Below, one piece after another: positions 52,385 through 60,137 of a DNA stretch of 64,000 nucleotides; within the stretch, counting starts at the first letter, position 1, and the number at the start of each line of letters is the position of its first letter. Under the pieces are notes generated by a model that did no database searches, was not told the origin of the DNA, and saw only the letters and a program-made list of their open reading frames with translations. This DNA comes from CBDBCU01 sp965242615. Lineage in GTDB: Bacteria > Chloroflexota > Dehalococcoidia > Lucifugimonadales > UBA3495. The DNA lies in assembly GCA_965242615.1 (NCBI GenBank), contig CBDESR010000004.1:744001-808000 (forward strand), in the 5' to 3' direction. A program made the position numbers and the translations under genes.

Positions 52385-53167
52385 ATGCCGCATCTGTTGA
52401 ATGTCTGGCCGCAAGTGCGCCGGCAAGTGCAGCACGCCGGGCATATTTTGCTACTGCTGGATTATGACGGGACTTTAGCGCCCATTGCGCCGCGGCCGGA
52501 GCTCGCGGTTTTGCCGGAGGATACGCGGCGGGCGGTGAGTCGGTTGCAGCGGCGGGAACGGTATACGGTGGGACTGGTCAGCGGGCGGGGGCTGGCGGAT
52601 TTGAGGGGGATGGTGGATTTGCCGGGTCTGATTTACGCCGGCAATCACGGGTTGGAGATACAAGGGCCGGGGCTGGAGTTTTTGCATCCGGCGGCGGCGG
52701 ACGAATGGCGGGGGGAATTGGCGGCATTGGTCAGCACCCTGGAGAATCGGTTGGGCGGGTATGAGGGGGTTCTGGTGGAGGGCAAGGGGCTGACTTTGAG
52801 CGTTCACTATCGGTTGACGCCGGAGGAGCAGCGGGCGGCGATGGCGGCGGATTTTATGGCGGCGGTAGCGGAGTTGCAGGCGGCGGGACGGGCGCGGATT
52901 ACCCGAGGCAAGGAAGTGCTGGAGGTGCGGCCGGCGGTGGATTGGGATAAGGGGAAGGCCATTGCGCGGATTGCGGCGGAGTTTCCGGCGGGGACGCTGC
53001 CGATTTTTTTCGGGGATGATTTGACGGATGAGGATGGGTTTGCGGCGGTGGCGGAGTTGGGGGGCATATCGGTGCTGGTGGGGCCGGCGCGGCAGCCGAC
53101 GCGGGCGGCGTATCGGGTGGATTCGCCGCGGGAAGTGGCGGAGACGCTGACTTTGCTGGCGGATTGA
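52385..53167 (+). CDS. otsB: Trehalose-6-phosphate phosphatase
   Basis: 260 residues from ATG 52385; a TTG two codons earlier is a weaker alternative. HAD-superfamily phosphatase: nucleophile Asp and acid/base Asp in LLDYDGTLAPI, Ser/Arg in VSGRGLADLR, Lys in GKGLTLSVHYR, and the metal-binding FFGDDLTDEDGF. It removes phosphate from trehalose 6-phosphate made by OtsA upstream. It ends 2 bp from the convergent rpiB. Confidence 0.93.
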   Translation: MPHLLNVWPQVRRQVQHAGHILLLLDYDGTLAPIAPRPELAVLPEDTRRAVSRLQRRERYTVGLVSGRGLADLRGMVDLPGLIYAGNHGLEIQGPGLEFLHPAAADEWRGELAALVSTLENRLGGYEGVLVEGKGLTLSVHYRLTPEEQRAAMAADFMAAVAELQAAGRARITRGKEVLEVRPAVDWDKGKAIARIAAEFPAGTLPIFFGDDLTDEDGFAAVAELGGISVLVGPARQPTRAAYRVDSPREVAETLTLLAD

Positions 53168-53169
53168 GA

Positions 53170-53619
53170 TTAGCCGGTGGCTTCGACTTGGAGGAGTTTG
53201 TCGAGGCGGCGCTGGAAACGGGGTTCGGGTTGGAAGGCGGCGTTAAGGAAGGCGGCGAGGATTTCTTTGGCGAGGTCGGGGCCGATGATGCGGGCGCCGA
53301 GGCAGAGGATGTTCATCGCGTCGTGTTCGACGCCCTGGTGGGCACTGTAGGTATCGTGGCAGAGGCCGGCGCGGATGCCGGCTATTTTGTTGGCGGTGAT
53401 ACTGGCGCCGATGCCGCTGCCGCAGAGGATGATGCCGCGTTCAGCGTCCCCGGCGGCGATGGCGCGGGCGACGGCGGCGGCGAAGTCGGGGTAGTCGTCC
53501 TCCGGGTCGAGGGTGTGGGCGCCGAGGTCGTGGATGTGATGGCCGGCGGCGGCGAGCCAAGGTTTGAGGGTTTCTTTGAGGGGAAGGCCGGCGTGGTCGG
53601 CGCCGAGGGCGATTTGCAT
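53170..53619 (-). CDS. rpiB: Ribose-5-phosphate isomerase B
   Basis: 149 residues. The RpiB/LacAB fold: ALGADHAGLPLKETL at the N-terminus and LCGSGIGASITANKIAGIRAGLCHDTYSA, with the phosphate-binding GSGIG and the catalytic-site Cys in IILCGSG. It interconverts ribulose 5-phosphate and ribose 5-phosphate in the pentose phosphate pathway. GIGASITANK replaces the more common GIGMSIAANK. GGAG lies about 9 nt before the ATG. Confidence 0.94.
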   Translation of the reverse strand: MQIALGADHAGLPLKETLKPWLAAAGHHIHDLGAHTLDPEDDYPDFAAAVARAIAAGDAERGIILCGSGIGASITANKIAGIRAGLCHDTYSAHQGVEHDAMNILCLGARIIGPDLAKEILAAFLNAAFQPEPRFQRRLDKLLQVEATG

Positions 53620-54406
53620 AGCGGCAGGCTCCGTCAGGGATAGTTGGGGGTTAAGGTTCGGATGGGTTTAAGGATAGCGGCAAGGGGGCGGGTGGGGCAA
53701 GGGGTGGGGGATTGGGAATTAGGAATTGGGGATTGGGGGATGGGGATTCAGAGAATAATGGATAGGGGCAGGTACGGGGTATGGCCGGGGCGGCGGCTTT
53801 TGGCCGCCCCGGCGGGTTTGGGGTTTTGCTGTTGCTATTGGGGTAGTAGTTCGCGGGGGGCGGAACCCCTGGCCGGGAGTTCCGCCCGGGCGGGAGGCGG
53901 TTGGCTAGTCTGGCCTAGTGGGTTGCCTGGCTGGTTGGAATCCTGGCTGCGTCACTCCAGCTTTGCCCGACCAGATTTGCCTAGCGGCAACGGACCTTGT
54001 AGTGGCTACTTACGCCGGTTGGTATGGTTGCCATTCCGGCGGGTTGGCCCAGTCCAGCTACCGTTGGTTGAACTGCCTCCAGTCAACCTGTAACTCCAGC
54101 TCCTGTAGGGAAGGGGCGGCGGTTTGGCGGCTAGTGGGATTTGCCGTTTGCCGCGGCTCCGGTGGGGGAATGCGGGTTCCTGGGCCGGTTCCCCGGGGGT
54201 AGGAGCAGGGACGCTTGACGGCCGGTGGCCGGGGGCGTCCACAGCGCGCTGTGAGCTGAATTTCACGGTAAGCTAGCGTATCGTTTTGAGACCCGGCGTC
54301 CCGGGGCTAGGTCTGACCTCGCAATTTTTATTATGAGGGCGGGAATGGTAGTTGTCAAGGGGTGAACTGGATGAATTTTCGGGGAATTTTCAGGAATGGG
54401 GGAGTT

Positions 54407-54433
54407 CTGGATTCCCACTTTCGTGGGAATGAC
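54407..54433. repeat. Single REP-like half-element
   Basis: Identical to the right half of the palindrome at 52307-52333 (CTGGATTCCCACTTTCGTGG, then GAATGAC). Confidence 0.85.
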
Positions 54434-54500
54434 GGTGGGGAGGGTGGGAATGACGGTTGCCGGATGGCGAGGATGATGGTTGCCGGAGGATGGGGAGACG

Positions 54501-54530
54501 GCGGGGGAACTTTTGTAAAAGTTCCCCCGC
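54501..54530. repeat. 30-bp perfect palindrome
   Basis: GCGGGGGAACTTTT, GT, AAAAGTTCCCCCGC. The long GC/AT stem followed by a C-rich tail could act as a terminator or be a dispersed repeat. Confidence 0.7.
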
Positions 54531-54598
54531 GCCCCCTCAAAACTTTTGGGTTTTTGGGTGGGTTGGACTTGGTCCGGTACTCTTTAGGGTTGCCGGGG

Positions 54599-55427
54599 TT
54601 AGCGGCGGACGCGTTTGGTGCAGGTAGCGGTCCACTCCCATGCGTAATGGGCGGAATAGCGGAAATTAGGGGAAGCGGAGACTTGGTTGTAGTTGGTCTG
54701 CGTGTTGACCAATTGGATATTGGTTACGCGATTGTAACCTTTGGAGCGGCAATGGCTACTGGCTGCTGTGTTAACTGCGGCGTCATGGTCGATGTTTAAG
54801 TTCAACAGCACGGTCGCTGCGGACCCGCGGGCGAGGCCATCGGTAGATTGGGGGGTGCCAGTAGCGGTGTCGGATACAGCGGTGTCGCTTACTTTGAGCC
54901 GCTTAGTCCGCCAGCGGCGGCGGCGTTCCTCTCGGGGAAACTCAAAAATGAGTTCGCGGGAGACGCCGGTAACCCCGGATTCGCCGTCGGTGAGGTAGCC
55001 CTCTTGGGCGGCGAGGAAGCCGCGGAAGTTGCCGCTTTCGCCGAAATAGACGGTGTCGTCGCGTTCGTTGCGGTGGCGGCCGGCGGCCCAAGTTTCGGCT
55101 TTAGTCCAGGTGTCGGATTGGTCGATGGCGCAGTAGATGGTTTTGCCGCGGTTGGCGGCGAGGGATTCGAGGATAAGGGAGACGCGGGCGTCATCGGCGT
55201 CAGCGACAGCGGGGGAAGGTTGCCAGTCGTCGCAGTTCCAAGGGATGGAGCGGGGGGCGGCCGCAGCCGCGCCTACATAGAACAAGCGTTCTGGGGGGGG
55301 GTAGTACGGAAGTGGAGCGGGTGAGGGCCGGGGTGGTGGGGCCGCTGTTAGGGGTGAAGGCGGCGATGGCTAGGAGCAGGGACAGGGTGGTCAGGGAGAG
55401 GATAAGTTTGAGGGGCAAGGGGAACAT
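54599..55427 (-). pseudogene. Secreted hypothetical protein, frameshifted at a homopolymer of nine C (minus strand)
   Basis: ATG 55427 (GGAGG 6-7 nt upstream) starts a clear signal peptide (MFPLPLKLILSLTTLSLLLA) and runs to a C9 tract (55293-55301 on the complementary strand). The mature part, FYVGAAAAAPRSIPWNCDDW onward, is in another frame to the stop at 54599. One base lost or two gained would give about 275 residues. The mature part has three widely spaced cysteines, AIDQSDTWTKAETW, and a C-terminal NYNQVSASPNFRYSAHYAWEW segment. Family unknown. Decay, phase variation and sequencing error are all possible. Confidence 0.7.
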
Positions 55428-55660
55428 AGTCGGCCTCCGTGGGGAAAGTTCCAAGTAAGGCTACCGTAGCAGGATAAGGCCGGGGTTGTCAACAGGGGAT
55501 GAAGGGGGAATTGGGAATAGGGGGACGGCGAGGGGAAGGTGGGAATGAAGGTTTCTATAGGCGATGGTCTGGTAAGCCCGGCGGGCATTTACACCTTTGC
55601 CGCCCAATGCTACCATTACCCGGTGAAAAAGTCAGGGCAAGGAATTGCCGGAGGTGGGGA

Positions 55661-56878
55661 ATGAACTCCCGGGAGTATGACATCGTAATTGTCGGCGGCG
55701 GGATTATCGGCTTGTCCACGGCGATGCAGTTGACCCGCCGCTTTCCGCAGCGCGCCGTAGCGGTGCTGGAAAAAGAGCAGGAGTTGGCCCAACATCAGAC
55801 CGGCCACAATAGCGGCGTCATCCACTCCGGCATTTACTACCGGCCCGGCTCCCAAAAATCCCAATTCTGCGTTGGCGGCGCTCAAGCCCTGATGCAGTTC
55901 TGCGACCGCAACGAAATCGAGTACGAACAGTGCGGCAAAACCATTGTCGCTACGGACGAATCGGAGTTGGGGCGGTTGGAAAACCTGTACGAGCGGGGCG
56001 TGGCCAACGGCGTGCCGGGTTTGGAAATGATTGGCCCGGAACGGCTGCGGGAAATTGAGCCGCACACGGCGGGGGTAAAAGCCCTGTGGTCGCCGGCTAC
56101 CGGCATTATTGATTATGTCAAGGTAACTTCAGCCTATGCCGCCCGCTTTCAGGAAAACGGCGGCGACATCTACAACGATGCGGCGGTGCAGGACATTAAC
56201 GGCGTTTCCGGCAATATCACCGTGGAGACCGGGCGGGGAACCCTGCGAGCCAAACACCTGATTAACTGCGCCGGTCTGTACGCCGACCGGGTAGCCCGGA
56301 TGATGGGCGAGGCGACCGGGGTTCGCATTATCCCGTTCCGGGGGGAATACTACACTCTGCGCCCGGAAAGTCAGCATCTGGTTAAGGGCTTGATTTACCC
56401 GGTGCCGGATCCGCGCTTTCCTTTCTTGGGCGTCCACTACACCCGCAACATTCACGGCTATGTGGAAGCCGGGCCTAATGCGGTGCTGGCTTTTGCCCGG
56501 GAGGGCTACCGCAAAAGCAATGTGGACTTGGGGGAGTCGTTAGGCACTTTTACCTATCCCGGTTTCTGGAAAATGACCGCCCGGCACTGGCGTACCGGGG
56601 TGGCGGAAATGCATCGTTCCTACAGCAAGTCGGTTTTTGTCCACGACCTGCAAAAGCTGATTCCCGAGATTAAGGATACGGATTTGGCTCCCGGTGGCGC
56701 CGGCGTCCGCGCCCAAGCCGTTGCCGCCGATGGCGCTCTGCTCGACGACTTTTCCATCTTGCGGGGGCGGCAAGCCATCCATGTCTTGAACGCCCCTTCG
56801 CCGGGGGCTACTTCCTCCCTGGCCATCGGCGGCTATATTGTTGACCTGGCGGCGGAGTCCTTTGGGCTGGATGCCTGA
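55661..56878 (+). CDS. lhgO: L-2-hydroxyglutarate oxidase
   Basis: 405 residues from ATG 55661, with GGAGGTGGGGA directly upstream. FAD-dependent oxidase/dehydrogenase of the DAO superfamily: DIVIVGGGIIGLSTAMQL at the N-terminus, the LhgO hallmark HQTGHNSGVIHSGIYYRPGS, then INCAGLYADR, RGEYYTL and the C-terminal GGAGVRAQAVAADGALLDDF. It oxidises L-2-hydroxyglutarate to 2-oxoglutarate, with electrons passing to quinone or oxygen. Longer in-frame starts are not supported. Confidence 0.94.
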   Translation: MNSREYDIVIVGGGIIGLSTAMQLTRRFPQRAVAVLEKEQELAQHQTGHNSGVIHSGIYYRPGSQKSQFCVGGAQALMQFCDRNEIEYEQCGKTIVATDESELGRLENLYERGVANGVPGLEMIGPERLREIEPHTAGVKALWSPATGIIDYVKVTSAYAARFQENGGDIYNDAAVQDINGVSGNITVETGRGTLRAKHLINCAGLYADRVARMMGEATGVRIIPFRGEYYTLRPESQHLVKGLIYPVPDPRFPFLGVHYTRNIHGYVEAGPNAVLAFAREGYRKSNVDLGESLGTFTYPGFWKMTARHWRTGVAEMHRSYSKSVFVHDLQKLIPEIKDTDLAPGGAGVRAQAVAADGALLDDFSILRGRQAIHVLNAPSPGATSSLAIGGYIVDLAAESFGLDA

Positions 56879-56995
56879 TTTACCACGCGTAAATTGGCAA
56901 TTGCCCGCCGCTAATCGGGTTGTCCCCCGGGGCGGGCCATCGGTTATAATTGGTTAAGTCGGTTATTTGACCCGGCGGCGCAAAGGCAGCACAAG

Positions 56996-57397
56996 GTGGA
57001 ACGAGACATCGACTTGGGCAGTTGGCAGCTTACCGAGGAAAGGATACGGCAATACCTGGCCGCCGTTGGCGATTCCCCGGAACTGTATTGGCAGCACGGC
57101 TTGACGCCGCCGCTGGCTTTGTCCGCTTATGCCTTGGGCGCATTGCTGGAAAAGCTGAACCTGCCGCCGGGAACGGTGCACAGCTTGCAGGAAATGGAAG
57201 TTGCCGGGCCGGTGGCTATCGGGCAGGAGGTCAGCGGCCGCGCCGTGCTGGAACGGCCCCGTCAACGGGCCGGGTTGCAGTTCACTACCGTAACTTACAC
57301 TCTGCGCGATGACAGCGGGGTCACGGTGCAGACCGGCAAAACTACCGTGCTGATGCCGGCCGGGGCTGACGCCAACGGTTCGGCCGGTATGGAATAG
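56996..57397 (+). CDS. MaoC-like hotdog protein, non-catalytic subunit type
   Basis: 133 residues from GTG 56996. A hotdog fold of the FAS1_DH/MaoC N-terminal kind, like the HadA subunit of (3R)-hydroxyacyl-ACP dehydratases (ERIRQYLAAVGDSPELY, then the central helix LALSAYALGALLEKL). The catalytic D-x-N-x-x-H motif is absent. It probably pairs with the next gene, which has the motif. TATAAT at 56945-56950 gives a ~40-nt leader. Confidence 0.8.
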   Translation: MERDIDLGSWQLTEERIRQYLAAVGDSPELYWQHGLTPPLALSAYALGALLEKLNLPPGTVHSLQEMEVAGPVAIGQEVSGRAVLERPRQRAGLQFTTVTYTLRDDSGVTVQTGKTTVLMPAGADANGSAGME

Positions 57398-57422
57398 AAT
57401 TGCCCGGTGAAGTCTGTAATCA

Positions 57423-57860
57423 ATGACTGAAGTAACGCAAACTACCGCTGCCCTGCCGGTGATTACTGAGACGATTACTCAGCAACGACTGGATGCCTAT
57501 GGCGCGGCCGTCGGGGATTTTAACCCGTTGCATTGGGATGCCGAGTTTGCGGCTGGAACTCAATTCGGCGGCATTATCGCCCACGGTATGCTGACGCTGG
57601 CTTTGATCGCCCGCAGTATGACCGCCGCCTACGGGCGGGACTGGCTGGAAACCGGCAGTCTCAAGGCGCGGTTCAAGGGGGCGGCTTACTTGGGCGACCG
57701 GGTGGAAAGCCGCTGCCGGGTAACTAAAGCGGAGCAATTGCCCGGCTATAAACGGGTAACTTGCGCCGTGGCAGTAGTCAACAGCAACTCCGGCCAGGAA
57801 CTGGTGACCGGCACGGCTACTGTTAAGACCGGCCGCGCCGCTATTCAGCAAACTGCATAG
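57423..57860 (+). CDS. MaoC-like (R)-specific enoyl hydratase/dehydratase
   Basis: 145 residues. Catalytic hydratase-2 motif GDFNPLHWD followed by GGIIAHGMLT; Asp and His are in place. With the preceding non-catalytic partner it would form a HadAB-like dehydratase acting on (3R)-hydroxyacyl-ACP or -CoA. It is followed by plsX and fabG, which supports a role in fatty-acid synthesis in place of FabZ. A GCC/GGC hairpin lies in the 46-bp gap before plsX. Confidence 0.87.
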   Translation: MTEVTQTTAALPVITETITQQRLDAYGAAVGDFNPLHWDAEFAAGTQFGGIIAHGMLTLALIARSMTAAYGRDWLETGSLKARFKGAAYLGDRVESRCRVTKAEQLPGYKRVTCAVAVVNSNSGQELVTGTATVKTGRAAIQQTA

Positions 57861-57906
57861 GGCCGCCGCCGGCAAGCGGCGGCGCCCGGTTAAGGAAAAT
57901 TGACCT

Positions 57907-58944
57907 ATGGAGAACAAGACAACGCCGGCGCCCGTCCGGGTGGCGGTGGATGCTATGGGCGGCGATTACGCTCCCGGCGAAATCGTCAAGGGCGCGGTGG
58001 CCGCCGCCCGGGAATGGTCGGACATTGAGTTGCTGGTGGTGGGCGATCCGGACGCTGTGGAGCGGGAATTGGCCGCTGGCGACTGCAACGGCGCGTCGGT
58101 TTCGTTAATCCCTTCCGCCGGCAAAATCGGGGATGACGAACACCCGATGCACGCTTTCCGGCAAAAGCCCAACGCCTCGATTATTGTCGGTGCAAAACTG
58201 CTGAAAGGCGGGCAAGCCGATGTGCTGGTTTCCTTGGGTTCGACCGGGGCGTCAATGGCCGTCTCCGCCATAGTGTTAGGGTTGATGGACGGCTTGGAGC
58301 GGCCCTGCATCGGCGGCCATTTTTTGGGGTTGGCGCCGCGCACTGTGGTTATGGACTTGGGCAGCAATGTGGACTGCCGCCCGGCGCAGTTGGTCAGCTT
58401 TGCCGCTTTGGGCGCGGTCTTTGCCGACCAGTTCCTGGGCATTGCCAATCCCCGGATTGCTTTGCTCAGCGTGGGCGCCGAGGAATCCAAAGGCAATCGG
58501 CAGGTGCAGGAAACTTATCAACTGCTGGCGAAAAGCCATCTGAACTTTGTCGGCAATGTCGAGGGAATGGATTTCTTTACCGACAAAGCCGATGTCATCA
58601 TTTGCGACGGCTTTGTGGGCAACATCCTGATTAAGTTCACCGAGGGGATGGGCAGCGCTTTGGGCGGCTACCTGACCCAACAGCTGGCGGCGCAAATGCC
58701 CCAAACCGAGCTGAACCGGGCGCTGTCGGAACTGTGGGAGACGATGAACCGGCCGCGGACGATGGGCGGGCCGCTGTTCGGCGTCAACGGCGCAGTGATC
58801 GTGGGGCATGGCTCCTCAAAAGCCGCCGGCGTAACCGGGGCCATCAATACCGCCGTGGAGTATTTCCGCTTGGGCTTGCTGGATCGTATGCGGGCCGAGT
58901 TGTCGGAAATTCACCGCCGGGGTTTGGCGGAGGCCCGGGACTGA
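57907..58944 (+). CDS. plsX: Phosphate acyltransferase
   Basis: 345 residues. It makes acyl-phosphate from acyl-ACP for PlsY-dependent glycerolipid synthesis. Hallmarks: VAVDAMGGDYAP at the N-terminus, LVSLGSTGASMA, MDLGSNVDC, LLSVGAEESKGN, NVEGMDFF and the C-terminal GVNGAVIVGHGSSK. AAGGAAAA precedes the ATG. Its TGA overlaps the ATG of fabG (TGATG), so the two are translationally coupled. Confidence 0.96.
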   Translation: MENKTTPAPVRVAVDAMGGDYAPGEIVKGAVAAAREWSDIELLVVGDPDAVERELAAGDCNGASVSLIPSAGKIGDDEHPMHAFRQKPNASIIVGAKLLKGGQADVLVSLGSTGASMAVSAIVLGLMDGLERPCIGGHFLGLAPRTVVMDLGSNVDCRPAQLVSFAALGAVFADQFLGIANPRIALLSVGAEESKGNRQVQETYQLLAKSHLNFVGNVEGMDFFTDKADVIICDGFVGNILIKFTEGMGSALGGYLTQQLAAQMPQTELNRALSELWETMNRPRTMGGPLFGVNGAVIVGHGSSKAAGVTGAINTAVEYFRLGLLDRMRAELSEIHRRGLAEARD

Positions 58945-59696
58945 TGGCAGCCCCTTTGGACGGACAAGTTGCCTTGGTTACCGGAGCCTCCCGGGGCATT
59001 GGCGCGGTCATTGCCCAACGGCTGGCCCGGGACGGGGCTAAAGTAGCCGTCAACTACCAGGCATCGGCGGCGGCGGCCGCCCAAGTGGTCGCGGACATCA
59101 CCGCCGCCGGCGGGCAAGCCGTCAGCCTGGCCGGGGATGTTTCCCAAGAGGCGGAAGCTCAGGGGCTGGTTAAGCAGACGCTGGAGCAGTGGGGCCGCAT
59201 TGACATTCTGGTCAACAACGCCGGCATCACCCGTGACCGGCTGCTGCTGCGGATGACGCCGCAGGATTGGGATGAAGTGCTGCAAGTGAACCTGCGCGGT
59301 GCTTTCCTTTGCACCAAGTTTGTAATGCCGCAGCTGATCCGACAGCGTAGCGGGCGGATCGTCAACATATCCTCGGTAATCGGCTTGTCCGGCAACCCGG
59401 GGCAAGCCAACTACGCCGCCGCCAAAGCCGGATTGATTGGTTTCACCAAAGCCACGGCCCGGGAAGTAGCCTCCCGCAACATCACCGTCAACGCCTTGGC
59501 GCCCGGCTTTATCGACAGCGGCGGGATGGTAGCGGAAATGTCTGAGGAGGCCCGACGGCAGGTACTGACCCGCATCCCGATGGAGCGGTTCGGCAGCGCG
59601 GAGGATGTAGCCGCCGCGGTAGCTTTTCTCTGCGGCCCCGGCGCCGGCTACATCACCGCGCAGGTGATTACGGTTGACGGGGGGATGTTGGGGTAG
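58944..59696 (+). CDS. fabG: 3-oxoacyl-ACP reductase
   Basis: 250 residues from ATG 58944, overlapping the plsX stop. SDR with TGASRGIG near residue 13, NNAGITRD, catalytic Ser in NISSVIG, and YAAAK (Tyr-x-x-x-Lys). ALAPGFIDSGGM, GYITAQVITVDGGMLG and the FabG-specific NAGITRDRLLLRM favour FabG over other SDRs. It reduces 3-oxoacyl-ACP with NADPH. fabD, fabF and acpP are not in this cluster. Confidence 0.93.
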   Translation: MAAPLDGQVALVTGASRGIGAVIAQRLARDGAKVAVNYQASAAAAAQVVADITAAGGQAVSLAGDVSQEAEAQGLVKQTLEQWGRIDILVNNAGITRDRLLLRMTPQDWDEVLQVNLRGAFLCTKFVMPQLIRQRSGRIVNISSVIGLSGNPGQANYAAAKAGLIGFTKATAREVASRNITVNALAPGFIDSGGMVAEMSEEARRQVLTRIPMERFGSAEDVAAAVAFLCGPGAGYITAQVITVDGGMLG

Positions 59697-59732
59697 GGTA
59701 AATACTTATCCTGAATCGGTTTAGAGGGTGCT

Positions 59733-60041
59733 ATGGAACGAGCTACTACTCTCCTGCGGCGTTTGTTGCGGGAGCCGGGGCTGATTATGGCTCCCGGGGC
59801 TTACGACTGTCTGACCGCCCGGCTGATTGAGCAGGCCGGTTTTCCCGCCGTGTATATGACCGGGGCCGGCACTTCCGTGGCCCGGTTAGGTTACCCGGAT
59901 TTGGCCTTGGCTACTATGAGCGAAATGGTCGCCAACGCCGCCGACCTCACTGCCGCCGTTAATGTGCCGGTCATTGCCGACGCTGACGCCCCTTGCGTAA
60001 TTTCCTGCAATCATCCCCCTCAAAATATGTTACACTGGTAA
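59733..60041 (+). pseudogene. Truncated isocitrate lyase / PEP mutase superfamily gene
   Basis: 102 codons from ATG 59733. Residues 1-85 match the start of 2-methylisocitrate-lyase-like proteins (MAPGAYDCLTARLIEQAGFPAVYMTGAG, then VPVIADAD). The expected TGYGN and the remaining ~200 residues are missing. After codon 85 (about base 59988) the frame reads through unrelated sequence to a stop at 60041. The break coincides with the start of the accessory segment carrying the unknown protein and the methyltransferase-HNH gene. Confidence 0.85.
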
Positions 60042-60137
60042 CGGCGCAGCGCCGCCGCCCCGGCCGGGACAGGGTAATTAGCCCCGGCCGCCGTCCGGCT
60101 AAACCTGACCGCCAAATCTGAACGGAGGTACTTCCCT

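Larger units (their letters stand above)
53620..54598. other. Repeat- and hairpin-rich region without a convincing gene
   Basis: 979 bp. It contains a G-rich run of GGGGATT-like units (53700-53760) and a chain of hairpins at about 54206-54320 (GGACGC...GCGTCC; ACAGCGCGCTGT; AGACC...GGTCT) followed by a T-rich stretch, which could be a structured RNA. There is also one REP-like half-element (54407-54433) and a perfect palindrome at 54501-54530. Open frames here are short, lack ribosome-binding sites and have odd composition. Confidence 0.5.

Noticed and set aside
53918..54202. Cys-rich + strand frame that could suggest a RiPP precursor
   Set aside because: No ribosome-binding site, no modification enzymes nearby, and overlapping hairpins and repeats explain the open frame.
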